From NCBI RefSeq assembly GCF_003385115.1, contig NZ_QUNI01000008.1:62001-126000 (forward strand): a DNA stretch of 64,000 bases, in the 5' to 3' direction. Made by a program: the position numbers and the translations under genes. Origin of the DNA: Flavobacterium aquicola. GTDB taxonomy: Bacteria > Bacteroidota > Bacteroidia > Flavobacteriales > Flavobacteriaceae. The notes below the pieces were generated by a model. That model saw nothing but the letters and a program-made list of their open reading frames with translations. It searched no databases and was not told the DNA's origin. Positions 25,279 through 34,315 of the stretch are shown here, piece after piece. Every line of letters starts with the position of its first letter. Positions within the stretch are counted from its first letter, which is position 1.

Positions 25279-27297
25279 ATGTTTGCTTCCGCTAAAAAAT
25301 GGATTTATTTACTAGTTTTTCTTCATGTCGTAAATTTCGCTATGCCACAAGATTCGAAAATAAACACTACTAAATACGCTTCTTTTGAAGAGTATCCTGT
25401 TTATTTAAAAGATGATTTAGGTGTAACTTATTCACTAGCAAAAACTATTATCAAACTTTGGAGTCCGAATGTAGAGGAAACCAAAATAAATCTTTACAAA
25501 AAAGGCGATGGTGGCGAAATACTGCAAACAAAAAATCTGGATTATGATGCTAAAACTGGAGTCTGGAAAATTATTTTGGATGGAAATTATCATAATACTT
25601 ATTATACTTTACAAGTAAAAAATAAAGGAATTTGGTCTAAAGAAATACCCGATCCTTACGCAAAAGGAGTGGGGGTAAACGGAAATCGAGGATTAATTTT
25701 CGACCCCAAACTAACAGATCCAAAAAACTGGAAAACCGACAAGCAACCTCCATTACAATCTGCTTCGGATATAATATTATACGAAGCGCATGTTCGGGAT
25801 TTTTCAATTGACCCTTCTTCGGGGATAAAAAACAAAGGAAAATTTTTAGAATTCACAGAGAAAAATACTAAAAATGCTTTTGGTGAAACTACAGGATTAG
25901 ATCATTTGAAAGAAATAGGTATCACTCATTTACATTTGCTTCCTGTGTTTGATTATAAATCGGTTGATGAAGCTGCTTTAGATAAAAACCAATACAATTG
26001 GGGGTATGATCCTCAGAATTACAATTCTTTAGAAGGCTCATATTCAACCAACCCTTTTAATGGTTTAGTACGAATAAAAGAATACAAAGAAATGGTTATG
26101 GCTTTACACGAAGCCAAAATCCATTTGATAATGGATGTTGTGTACAATCACACGAGTTCGACTGAGATTTTTGATCAACTAGTTCCTGGATATTATTACA
26201 GAAGCTGGCCAAATGGAAAACGTTCTGACGCTACAGCCTGTGGAAATGAATTTGCTTCTGACCGAATAATGGCTCGTCAATTCATGATTGAATCCCTTAA
26301 ATATTGGGTAAAAGAATATCATGTTGACGGCTTTAGATTTGATTTAATGGCTGTTCACGATATCGAAACGATGAATGCCATTTCAAAGGAATTAAAAAAA
26401 ATAAATCCAAGTATTTTCCTTTACGGAGAAGGATGGACAGCAGGAGATTCACCTTTGTCAATCGAAAAAAGAGCCTTAAAAACTAACGTAAAACAACTTA
26501 ATGAAATAGCTGTTTTCTCTGATGATATACGTGACGGTGTAAAAGGACATTGGTCAAATGTTACTGAAAAAGGCTTTGTAAGTGGCAATCCAAATTACAA
26601 AGAGGTAATTCAATTTGGAATAGTAGCATCGACAAATCATCCACAAGTAAAATACGATCCTAAAAGAAGTTATGCTCAATTTCCCTATTCAGACAGTCCT
26701 AACAAAATTATTGGCTATGTTTCCTGTCACGACAACAACACTTTGTATGATAAACTAAAAATTGCCAATCCTAATGCCTCAGAAAAAGACTTGGTAAAAA
26801 TGGATAAATTGGCTAATACTATTGTTTTAACTTCTCAAAGTATTCCATTTTTGCACATGGGTGTAGAAATGAAACGCACCAAAATGGGTGTAGAGAACTC
26901 TTATAAATCTCCCGATAGCATTAATAAAATTGACTGGAATTGGAAGCATGAGAACAAAGAACTGGTTCAATATTATGAAAACCTGATTGCATTAAGAAAA
27001 AATCATCCTGCTTTTAAAATGTCATCTGAAAAATTGATTCAAGAACACTTAGAATTTCTATCCTTGGATTCTCCTTTATTAGTTGGTTATACTCTAAAAA
27101 ATTATGCCAATGGAGATTCATGGAAAAATATCAGAGTTTATTTTAATGGAGATGAAAAAGACACAAAACAAACAATTGAAGGTAACTGGAAAATGGTGTG
27201 TGATGGAGAAAACATCAATCCAAACGGGATATCAAAAGTTACAAATCAAATCATCTCAATTCCAGGAAGAAGCGCGGTAATTTTGTATCAGGATTAG
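25279..27297 (+). CDS. pulA: Type I pullulanase, secreted (GH13)
   Basis: A 672-residue glycoside hydrolase cleaving alpha-1,6 links in pullulan or branched starch. A signal peptide (about residues 1-23) precedes a CBM48-like N-domain and the GH13 barrel. The subfamily motif YNWGYDPQNYN is present; region II GFRFDLMAVHD has the nucleophile Asp355, FLYGEGWTAG holds acid/base Glu384, and VSCHDNN gives His484 and Asp485. The C-terminal beta domain ends GRSAVILYQD. The usual type I family length of about 650-720 fits. It stands apart from any sus cluster. Confidence 0.93.
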   Translation: MFASAKKWIYLLVFLHVVNFAMPQDSKINTTKYASFEEYPVYLKDDLGVTYSLAKTIIKLWSPNVEETKINLYKKGDGGEILQTKNLDYDAKTGVWKIILDGNYHNTYYTLQVKNKGIWSKEIPDPYAKGVGVNGNRGLIFDPKLTDPKNWKTDKQPPLQSASDIILYEAHVRDFSIDPSSGIKNKGKFLEFTEKNTKNAFGETTGLDHLKEIGITHLHLLPVFDYKSVDEAALDKNQYNWGYDPQNYNSLEGSYSTNPFNGLVRIKEYKEMVMALHEAKIHLIMDVVYNHTSSTEIFDQLVPGYYYRSWPNGKRSDATACGNEFASDRIMARQFMIESLKYWVKEYHVDGFRFDLMAVHDIETMNAISKELKKINPSIFLYGEGWTAGDSPLSIEKRALKTNVKQLNEIAVFSDDIRDGVKGHWSNVTEKGFVSGNPNYKEVIQFGIVASTNHPQVKYDPKRSYAQFPYSDSPNKIIGYVSCHDNNTLYDKLKIANPNASEKDLVKMDKLANTIVLTSQSIPFLHMGVEMKRTKMGVENSYKSPDSINKIDWNWKHENKELVQYYENLIALRKNHPAFKMSSEKLIQEHLEFLSLDSPLLVGYTLKNYANGDSWKNIRVYFNGDEKDTKQTIEGNWKMVCDGENINPNGISKVTNQIISIPGRSAVILYQD

Positions 27298-27366
27298 AAA
27301 TTTTAATTTAAAAATACAGCAAAAAATCCCGATATTTACACCTTTCTAAAAACAAATACTACAATT

Positions 27367-27549
27367 ATGGGAATGAATAAAAATACTATTTTAGGATGGG
27401 CTACTTTTATAATGGTACTTATGGGATTATTATTGATAGGATTGGGCTTTTTTAAATACAGAGATGTTTCCGGCTGGGGTTTTGCTGCAGTTGGAGTTGG
27501 TTTTTTAGCCAACGCTTGGGTTTTTAATGCTTTGAAAGGGCGCGTATAA
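27367..27549 (+). CDS. Small two-helix membrane protein (CAL67264-like)
   Basis: A 60-residue protein with two hydrophobic segments (about residues 11-29 and 37-54) joined by a short basic-polar loop (KYRDVSGWG), and Gly-rich helices. It resembles the small conserved flavobacterial membrane protein that annotation pipelines call the CAL67264 family, of unknown role. It lies between pullulanase and a strong terminator, so it is probably expressed on its own or with pulA. Confidence 0.75.
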   Translation: MGMNKNTILGWATFIMVLMGLLLIGLGFFKYRDVSGWGFAAVGVGFLANAWVFNALKGRV

Positions 27550-27566
27550 AAAATATTTATAGTTTT

Positions 27567-27604
27567 AAACGGTTATTACATTTTTTGGTAATAGCCGTTT
27601 TTTT
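27567..27604 (+). terminator. Intrinsic terminator
   Basis: AAACGGTTATTAC (27567-27579) pairs with GTAATAGCCGTTT (27588-27600), one G-U, followed by a T run. It ends the small membrane protein gene. Confidence 0.9.
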
Positions 27605-27666
27605 TATTCCTAAATTTTAAAATCTCACAAGCGTTATCAATACTAATTCTAATTATTTACATAAAA

Positions 27667-27763
27667 TTAATCTCTTAATATTTGGATTAAACACGCTTAA
27701 CCTAATCATCATAATTTGAACAATATCAATTAACCTCTTCATGATTTTATCAGCATAGTTTTG
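27667..27763 (+). promoter_or_regulatory. Phased direct repeats and -7 box upstream of the PhoX-like gene
   Basis: TTAACCTnnTCATnA occurs at 27697-27711 and 27730-27744, 33 nt apart, with a weaker relative (TTAATCTCTTAAT) at 27667. A TAGTTTTG -7 box follows at 27756-27763, so the last repeat covers the -33 position, as for an activator-dependent promoter. A phosphate-responsive regulator would fit the downstream gene, but that is inference. Confidence 0.4.
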
Positions 27764-27787
27764 TCACAAACAAAAAAAACAAAAACT

Positions 27788-29275
27788 ATGAAATTTAACT
27801 ATTTAAAAAGAGCAGGAGTATTATCTGTATTAAGTTTAGCTGTATTTAGCTGTCAAAATGATAATAACGAGGATCCAAAACCTGAACCTTCTGCTATTGA
27901 TTTTAACAATGTATCATCAGTACCAGCTTTAGTAATAGCAAAAGAAGGTTTTGAAAACTTAAAAATCACTTCAATGATCAGCAGTTCGGATGTATTGTCA
28001 GGATCTCCTAGTTTTGTTTATGGAGCGCAGCCTGACGGTGCTGGTTTTATGAAAGATCCTAACAGTGATGGCTACATGATGATTACTAATCACGAAATTC
28101 TGCAGTCGGTTTCAAGAGTTTATTTTGATAAGACATTAAAACCAATAAAAGGAGAGTACATCGTTGATGGAATTGGAGGTATGACCAGATTGTGTTCTGC
28201 AACATTGGCAACTCCGGCTATTAACGGTTTTGGACCAATGTTTTTAACCGCTGGAGAAAGCAGTGAAGAAAGTATGGTTCACGGTATCGATCCACTTAGT
28301 TTATCAAGTGAAAAAAGCAGAAAAGACAGAGTTTTACCAGCTTTAGGTAAAGCAAATATGGAAAATGCTGTTCCGCTTACAAAAGAAGCTTATGCAGGCA
28401 AAACGGTGATTTTGATAGGTGAAGATCAGTCTTATTCAACTTCTCATACTAGTGCAGGTCAGATAATTATGTATGTAAGTAATACTGTTGGTGATCTTAC
28501 TAATGGGAAATTATATGCGTTAAAAAGAAATGACGGAAATCAGGTAGAAACTTCAATGACTATTGGAAACTCTTTTGATGTGTCATTTGTTGAAATTCCA
28601 AATGCTAAAAACATCACTGGAGCAGAAATCAATACAGCTGTAAATAATTTAGGAGCTATCCGTTTTTCAAGAGTTGAAGATGTTGATTACAGAAAAGGAA
28701 ATGCAAAAAACAATCGTGAAATCTATTTTACTGCAACAGGTCAATCTCCTGACAAAACTAATCCTGTTGAAGGATTTACTATGTGGGGAAGAGTTTACAA
28801 ATTAGTATTAAATGATACTAATCCATTAGCTGGTAAATTGGAGTTAGTTGTTGAAGGTGATTCTACTCCTGGAACAGGAATCATCAATCCTGATAACCTT
28901 TGTGTAACTGAAAATTATGTTTATATCCAAGAAGATGGAGACTCTTTTTATACAAATGCCAAGCACGATTCTTACATTTGGCAATATAATATTGCTGCAA
29001 AAACCAACAAACCATGGCTGACAATGAATCACAAGCGTGAGGATGCTGCTTGGAATACTACATATAATGCAGCAGGAGGCATAATGAAATTAGGAAGCTG
29101 GGAATACGGAGCTATGCAGGATATTTCAGATGTTATAGGAGTTCCAAATACGTTTCTATTGAATATTCACCCGCATACTTGGCAAAAAGAAGCTTTCAAA
29201 TATGCAGATGGAAGTAAAGTGAATGAGAACATGGAAGGCGGACAAACCGTAATAATAAGAAATGTTCAAAAATAA
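27788..29275 (+). CDS. PhoX-like (DUF839) lipoprotein, putative alkaline phosphatase
   Basis: A 495-residue protein. The start at 27788 gives a lipoprotein signal (RAGVLSVLSLAVFSC, Cys near residue 21); an upstream TTG at 27761 falls in the -7 box and is rejected. Features of the DUF839/PhoX beta-propeller fold are ILIGEDQSYSTSHT, FSRVEDVDYRKG and GIINPDNLCVTEN, where acidic residues bind the Fe/Ca cofactor in PhoX. Known PhoX enzymes release phosphate from monoesters in the periplasm. A diheme peroxidase gene follows after a terminator. Confidence 0.75.
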   Translation: MKFNYLKRAGVLSVLSLAVFSCQNDNNEDPKPEPSAIDFNNVSSVPALVIAKEGFENLKITSMISSSDVLSGSPSFVYGAQPDGAGFMKDPNSDGYMMITNHEILQSVSRVYFDKTLKPIKGEYIVDGIGGMTRLCSATLATPAINGFGPMFLTAGESSEESMVHGIDPLSLSSEKSRKDRVLPALGKANMENAVPLTKEAYAGKTVILIGEDQSYSTSHTSAGQIIMYVSNTVGDLTNGKLYALKRNDGNQVETSMTIGNSFDVSFVEIPNAKNITGAEINTAVNNLGAIRFSRVEDVDYRKGNAKNNREIYFTATGQSPDKTNPVEGFTMWGRVYKLVLNDTNPLAGKLELVVEGDSTPGTGIINPDNLCVTENYVYIQEDGDSFYTNAKHDSYIWQYNIAAKTNKPWLTMNHKREDAAWNTTYNAAGGIMKLGSWEYGAMQDISDVIGVPNTFLLNIHPHTWQKEAFKYADGSKVNENMEGGQTVIIRNVQK

Positions 29276-29297
29276 TTTTTGATATTAATATATAAAG

Positions 29298-29325
29298 AAC
29301 AGCCCTTTTACAGGGTTGTTTTTTG
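29298..29325 (+). terminator. Intrinsic terminator
   Basis: AACAGCCCT (29298-29306) pairs with AGGGTTGTT (29312-29320), with a T run after it. It separates the PhoX-like gene from the peroxidase gene. Confidence 0.85.
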
Positions 29326-29356
29326 TTTTTATTTACCTAAAATGTGATTATTTAAA

Positions 29357-31168
29357 ATGAATTTCACCAACAAAATAATTATTGTTCTGAATCTAGCGCT
29401 AGTAATTCTATTATCTGGATGCGAAAAAGAATATAAAGAGATAACAATTCAGCAAGAGTTAATCTCAAATATTGAAAAACTTAATCGAGAAGTTATTGAT
29501 TTTGGAATGATAGCAGAAGAAAGCAATGACGAAAAATTAATACAGCAGGCTTTCAAAACAACACGTTTGTCTTATAAAAAAATGGAATGGGCGGTTGAAT
29601 ATTTCACTCCCGATCCGGCCCGATTCATAAATGGTCCCGCTTTGGATGAATTAGAAGTTGCCGAAAATACTTTTATTCCGCCAAATGGTTTTCAGGTGAT
29701 AGAAGAACTTATTTTTCCAAATTACAGTATTGAAAACAAAGCCGAATTGATTCGAAAAATAAAAATACTGAGTGGAAACTTAAAACAAATAAAAGAACAT
29801 TTGAGTGTTATTACAATTTCAAACGCTCACATTCTTGACGCTTCAAAAATGGAGCTTAACAGAATTCTGGCTTTAGGAATCACAGGATTCGATTCGCCAA
29901 TAGCTTTTCATTCCATACCAGAAGCAAAAAAAAGCTTGGCCTCAATAGGAAATTTAATTTCAAAAATGAATTTCAAAAGCCCAGAATCAGTTCAATGTGA
30001 AAAGGAAATAAAAGCTTTAATTAACCAAGCAGGTAATTATTGCGATTCGAATGCTGATTTCAAAACTTTTGACAGAGCTCATTTTATTAAAAGCTTTTTA
30101 AACCCAATCAGCAAAAAGTTGGTCGCTTTTCAAAAAACAAATAAAATAGAAAAGACAAGCAGAAATAATGTTGTAAATCCATACGCAGCAACTATTTTCG
30201 AAAAAAATGCTTTTGATGTGAATGCTTTTATTCCGTCAAAAGAATATCAATATTCGAAAGAAAAAGCTGAATTAGGCCAAAAACTATTTTACGAAAATTC
30301 TTTTTCTGACAGTAAAACCAGAAGCTGTTCATCCTGTCATATTCCAGAAAAAGCATTTACCGATGGATTAAAAACAAATCAATCTCTAAACGGAGGTAAT
30401 TTGAGCAGAAATACGCCAACGCTGGCTTATGCTTCACTTCAGAATGCACAGTTTTGGGATATGCGTCAATTGGATTTAGAAAAACAGAGTCTCGATGTTA
30501 TTCAAAATAAAGATGAAATGCACGGAAATGTTGCGAATGCAATTCAGATTTTAAATAAAGACAGGGAATACCAAAAACTATTCAAAAAAGCATTTCCAAA
30601 TTCAAAGAAAATAGAAGAATGGCAGGTTCAAAATTCGTTAGCCAGCTATATTCGCTCCTTAAACGCATTCGACAGCAGGTTTGATGAGTATATGAGAGGA
30701 GAATCGAATGATTTTACAGATGATGAAAAATTGGGATTTAACATCTTTGCAGGTAAAGCAAAATGTGCTACCTGTCATTTTATTCCTTTATTTAACGGAA
30801 CCGTACCGCCTAACTATCAAAAAACAGAGCAAGAAGTTATAGGAACACCCTCAGATAAAAACGGAAAAAAAATCAGCCCAGATTTAGGAAGATATCTGCA
30901 ATACGAAATGCCTCAATTGAAAAACGCTTTCAAAACTCCGTCCCTGCGAAATGTAGCTGTGACTGCGCCTTATATGCACAATGGGGTTTATTCCACATTA
31001 GAAGAAGTGGTTGATTTTTACAACAAAGGAGGCGGAACCGGCTTAGGGATACAAATTGATAATCAGACATTGCCAACTGATAAATTAGAATTAACCGAAA
31101 AAGAAATGAAAGCATTAGTGGCATTTATGAAAACTTTGACGGATAAAGGCATAAGTCCAAAGTTGTAA
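29357..31168 (+). CDS. Diheme cytochrome c peroxidase (MauG/CcpA family) with extra N-terminal domain
   Basis: A 603-residue lipoprotein (ILLSGC lipobox, Cys near residue 22). Residues about 25-270 form a helical domain that I cannot name with certainty; FINGPALDELEVAENTFIPP recalls imelysin-like iron-related proteins. The C-terminal half is the diheme peroxidase: CSSCH at 324-328, CATCH at 470-474, and YMHNGVYSTLEEVVDFYN, whose Met may be a haem ligand. It would reduce hydrogen peroxide or oxidise another substrate in the periplasm. It follows the PhoX-like gene on the same strand. Confidence 0.88.
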   Translation: MNFTNKIIIVLNLALVILLSGCEKEYKEITIQQELISNIEKLNREVIDFGMIAEESNDEKLIQQAFKTTRLSYKKMEWAVEYFTPDPARFINGPALDELEVAENTFIPPNGFQVIEELIFPNYSIENKAELIRKIKILSGNLKQIKEHLSVITISNAHILDASKMELNRILALGITGFDSPIAFHSIPEAKKSLASIGNLISKMNFKSPESVQCEKEIKALINQAGNYCDSNADFKTFDRAHFIKSFLNPISKKLVAFQKTNKIEKTSRNNVVNPYAATIFEKNAFDVNAFIPSKEYQYSKEKAELGQKLFYENSFSDSKTRSCSSCHIPEKAFTDGLKTNQSLNGGNLSRNTPTLAYASLQNAQFWDMRQLDLEKQSLDVIQNKDEMHGNVANAIQILNKDREYQKLFKKAFPNSKKIEEWQVQNSLASYIRSLNAFDSRFDEYMRGESNDFTDDEKLGFNIFAGKAKCATCHFIPLFNGTVPPNYQKTEQEVIGTPSDKNGKKISPDLGRYLQYEMPQLKNAFKTPSLRNVAVTAPYMHNGVYSTLEEVVDFYNKGGGTGLGIQIDNQTLPTDKLELTEKEMKALVAFMKTLTDKGISPKL

Positions 31169-31169
31169 G

Positions 31170-31281
31170 TCATAAAGTTTGTAAAGTCATAAACTTGGAA
31201 ATTCGAAAATTTGACATTGCAATTGTTATTGACTTTGACATTGATAATAGACATGTTGTTTCGACTTTACAAACTTTATGA
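31170..31281. repeat. Inverted repeat between the peroxidase and ettA genes
   Basis: TCATAAAGTTTGTAAAGTC (31170-31188) is perfectly complementary to 31263-31281. The 74-nt loop itself carries the direct repeat TTTGACATTG / CTTTGACATTG. It begins 2 nt after the peroxidase stop. Confidence 0.9.
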
Positions 31282-31347
31282 GTTGTGACTTTAATTTTCT
31301 TTAATAATGCTATATTTGTATTCTTTAAAAATTAAAATCACAATAAT

Positions 31348-33039
31348 ATGTCAGACGATAAAAAGGTAATTTTCTCAATGCAGAAATTGAGCAAAACCTA
31401 TCAGGGAGCAGACAAACCTGTTCTTAAAAACATCTATTTAAGTTTCTTTTACGGGGCGAAAATTGGTATTTTAGGTTTAAATGGTTCAGGTAAATCATCT
31501 CTTTTAAAGATTATTGCAGGAGTTGATAAAAACTATCAGGGAGATGTTGTTTTCCAGCCAGGTTATACGGTTGGTTATTTGGAGCAGGAACCAATTCTTG
31601 ATGATTCTAAAACCGTAATCGAAATCGTTCGTGAAGGTGCTGCCGAAACAATGGCTGTTCTTGAAGAATATAACCAAATCAACGATTTGTTTGGTCTTGA
31701 AGAAAACTATTCTGATCCAGATAAAATGGACAAATTGATGGATCGTCAAGCCGCTTTGCAAGACAAAATTGATGCTCTTGGTGCTTGGGAAATCGATACC
31801 AAATTAGAAATCGCAATGGACGCTTTGCGTACGCCGGATGGTGACACGCCAATCAAAAACCTTTCAGGAGGAGAGCGCCGCCGTGTGGCTTTATGTCGTT
31901 TGTTATTGCAACAGCCAGATGTATTGCTATTGGATGAGCCTACTAACCACTTGGATGCCGAATCTGTACTTTGGTTAGAGCAGCACTTGGCACAATATGC
32001 AGGAACTGTAATTGCCGTGACGCACGACCGTTATTTCTTGGATAACGTTGCAGGCTGGATTCTTGAGTTGGATAGAGGAGAAGGTATTCCATGGAAAGGA
32101 AATTATTCTTCTTGGTTAGACCAAAAATCAAACCGTTTGGCACAGGAAGAAAAAGTAGCTTCTAAACGCAGAAAAACGTTGGAACGTGAGCTTGACTGGG
32201 TTCGTCAAGGTGCAAAAGGCCGTCAGACAAAACAAAAAGCACGTTTGCAGAACTACGATAAACTCTTAAACGAAGACCAAAAACAATTGGATGAAAAATT
32301 AGAGATTTACATTCCAAATGGTCCAAGATTGGGAACAAATGTTATCGAAGCCAAAAATGTTGCTAAAGCTTTTGGCGATAAATTATTATACGACAACTTG
32401 AACTTCACTTTACCACAGGCTGGAATTGTTGGAATTATCGGACCAAATGGTGCTGGTAAATCTACCATTTTCAAAATGATTATGGGTGAACAAAAAACAG
32501 ACAGCGGTGAATTTTCAGTAGGAGATACTGTAAAAATTGCCTATGTGGATCAATCACATACTAATATTGACCCAAATAAATCAATATGGGAAAACTTTGC
32601 CGACGGTCAGGAGTTAATCATGATGGGCGGAAAACAAGTAAATTCAAGAGCTTATTTATCCCGTTTTAACTTTGGAGGCGGTGAGCAAAACAAGAAAGTT
32701 TCAATGCTTTCAGGTGGTGAACGTAACCGTCTGCATTTAGCAATGACTTTGAAAGAAGAAGGAAACGTATTGTTACTGGATGAGCCAACGAATGATTTGG
32801 ACGTAAATACGCTTCGTGCATTGGAGGAAGGATTAGAAAATTTCGCAGGCTGTGCCGTTGTGATTTCGCACGACAGATGGTTCCTTGACAGAATTTGTAC
32901 GCACATTCTAGCTTTCGAAGGTGATTCTGAAGTATATTATTTCGAAGGAGGTTTTACCGAATACGAAGAAAATAAAAAGAAACGTTTAGGTGGTGATTTA
33001 ACTCCAAAACGTTTGAAATACAGAAAATTGATTAGATAA
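31348..33039 (+). CDS. ettA: Energy-dependent translational throttle protein EttA (ABC-F)
   Basis: A 563-residue ABC-F ATPase that binds the ribosomal E site and gates the first elongation step according to energy state. Two ABC modules: module 1 has GLNGSGKSSLLK, LSGGERRRVALC and LLLDEPTNHLD; an arm and P-site linker follows with a basic helix (RRKTLERELDWVRQGAKGR); module 2 has GPNGAGKSTIFKM, LSGGERNRLHLA and LLLDEPTNDLD. No membrane segments are present. A TATATTTG box at 31311-31318 may be its -7 element. Length and linker match EttA rather than other ABC-F types. Confidence 0.96.
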   Translation: MSDDKKVIFSMQKLSKTYQGADKPVLKNIYLSFFYGAKIGILGLNGSGKSSLLKIIAGVDKNYQGDVVFQPGYTVGYLEQEPILDDSKTVIEIVREGAAETMAVLEEYNQINDLFGLEENYSDPDKMDKLMDRQAALQDKIDALGAWEIDTKLEIAMDALRTPDGDTPIKNLSGGERRRVALCRLLLQQPDVLLLDEPTNHLDAESVLWLEQHLAQYAGTVIAVTHDRYFLDNVAGWILELDRGEGIPWKGNYSSWLDQKSNRLAQEEKVASKRRKTLERELDWVRQGAKGRQTKQKARLQNYDKLLNEDQKQLDEKLEIYIPNGPRLGTNVIEAKNVAKAFGDKLLYDNLNFTLPQAGIVGIIGPNGAGKSTIFKMIMGEQKTDSGEFSVGDTVKIAYVDQSHTNIDPNKSIWENFADGQELIMMGGKQVNSRAYLSRFNFGGGEQNKKVSMLSGGERNRLHLAMTLKEEGNVLLLDEPTNDLDVNTLRALEEGLENFAGCAVVISHDRWFLDRICTHILAFEGDSEVYYFEGGFTEYEENKKKRLGGDLTPKRLKYRKLIR

Positions 33040-33060
33040 TAATTAATTTTAATAAAAGCA

Positions 33061-33096
33061 AAAGCCTCGGATCTATTGTGATTTGAGGCTTTTTAT
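33061..33096. terminator. Terminator after ettA
   Basis: AAAGCCTC (33061-33068) pairs with GAGGCTTT (33085-33092), followed by T-rich sequence; the minus strand also ends in T-rich sequence. Confidence 0.8.
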
Positions 33097-33110
33097 TTGA
33101 AGCTGTTTAC

Positions 33111-33230
33111 TTCGTCAGTTCGCTTCGCTCGTGTCTTGCTGTCCACTATATTCCCGATTAACAAAAACTACGGCAAAAAAGCCTTGTTTTACTAAATCAG
33201 GAGATGCCGTTCCCATCAAGGCTAGGGGTA
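33111..33230 (-). ncRNA. Possible third structured RNA element, copy C
   Basis: Read on the minus strand, this GC-richer stretch has the core TGATGGGAAC (33218-33209) and AGTGGACAGC (33147-33138), resembling GATGGAAGC and CGGACAGC in copy A. Between them CAAGGC and GCCGTAG border the tip of a long imperfect hairpin. Terminator-like hairpins flank it on both sides. The rest of 33097-33519 has no convincing gene. Confidence 0.4.
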
Positions 33231-33270
33231 TACATTTTTCATCATGAAATTTTGTTTTCAAAACTGCATA

Positions 33271-33316
33271 AAACAAAAAAAGGATGCTCACAGAAAGGCA
33301 TCCTCTTTTCTTTTTT
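33271..33316. terminator. Bidirectional hairpin in the gap after ettA
   Basis: AGGATGC (33281-33287) pairs with GCATCCT (33298-33304), with an A tract before and T tract after. It bounds the putative RNA element; which transcript it ends is unclear. Confidence 0.65.
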
Positions 33317-33519
33317 AGACAAAAAAAACTAATCATTTCATTTTATCAGATTGGAACTTAAAAAACACAGTTTTCGTTTAAACCAATAATTACCAACTCG
33401 AAAACAACTATGAATATGCGGTTTCTTATGAACGTTCTCTAATAAAATTTAACTTTTAAGATTAATCAAATTTACGACAGTAATCCTGCTTAAGAGATGA
33501 CATTTATCATGTAATTGAA

Positions 33520-33936
33520 TTATTCTAAAAATTTTATTTTCAGTTCTGGCGTTGGTGTCATACAGCTTTCTTTTTTACCAAACCATTTGTATCTGTTTTT
33601 GGCAACATAGTCATAAAGCAGGTTTCTGATGCCTGTTGGGATTATTCTGAAAACAGTTCCAAAATGCCAAAAACCGCCTAGATTTTTTGCTATTTCTATA
33701 GCTGCCGAAGATTTGTAGTAATAAGCGATTCCAGGTTCGTACAAAACAATACTGTCAATATTTACTGGATTGACACCAATGTGTTTTAGAATCTGCTGAC
33801 CCAACTCAGATTGTAAAGCCACGAATCGGAACACATCTTTTCGGTCATGCTGAATCACAAACTGCACCGCCGAATTACAAAGATTACAGACGCCGTCAAA
33901 AAGAATTATTTTTTTATCAATAGGAAGATTTTGCAT
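33520..33936 (-). CDS. DCC family (DUF393) thiol-disulfide oxidoreductase-like protein
   Basis: A 138-residue protein opening with the family signature KKIILFDGVCNLCN, whose D-x-x-C-x-x-C pattern names the DCC group and is thought to carry a redox-active cysteine pair in a thioredoxin-like fold. FRFVALQSELGQQIL and a C-terminal NRYKWFGK are also usual for the family. There is no signal peptide, so it is cytoplasmic. The physiological partner is unknown. Confidence 0.9.
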   Translation of the reverse strand: MQNLPIDKKIILFDGVCNLCNSAVQFVIQHDRKDVFRFVALQSELGQQILKHIGVNPVNIDSIVLYEPGIAYYYKSSAAIEIAKNLGGFWHFGTVFRIIPTGIRNLLYDYVAKNRYKWFGKKESCMTPTPELKIKFLE

Positions 33937-34315
33937 ATTTATATTTTATAAAAAACCATCAACAAAGTTGAAGCTTATTTAATTAAAATCCTATGATGAA
34001 AAAAGTAACTACCATAAAAATTTTGATGAAAATAAATTTCTAAATAAATTTTGACTAAATCACTAATAATTAGTAATTCGCTACCAGCTATAAAAAAACG
34101 GATGATGAATAATACCATAAGACTTAATAGTTGATAGATAAATGCTTTGTTTCAGCATCATTTTAAATTCATTTTCACCCCAAAAGTATCTGCAATTTTA
34201 AATAATTATAAAAAACATACACATAAAATACTGTAAACTAATTATTTAGATTAATATTTTTATTAATTTTGATATGACAATTTCATAAAAATAATTTAAC
34301 AACTATTTTAATTTA
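33937..34315. other. AT-rich spacer without a recognisable gene
   Basis: Divergent spacer of 379 nt. The only signal I can support is TAATTTTG at 34264-34271, a -7-like box 45 nt before the plus-strand exported protein. No hairpin or ORF of substance is seen. Confidence 0.6.

Noticed and set aside
33115..33336. Minus-strand ORF of 73 residues after ettA
   Set aside because: Composition and lack of motifs do not suggest a protein, and it coincides with the possible structured RNA element and a terminator hairpin.
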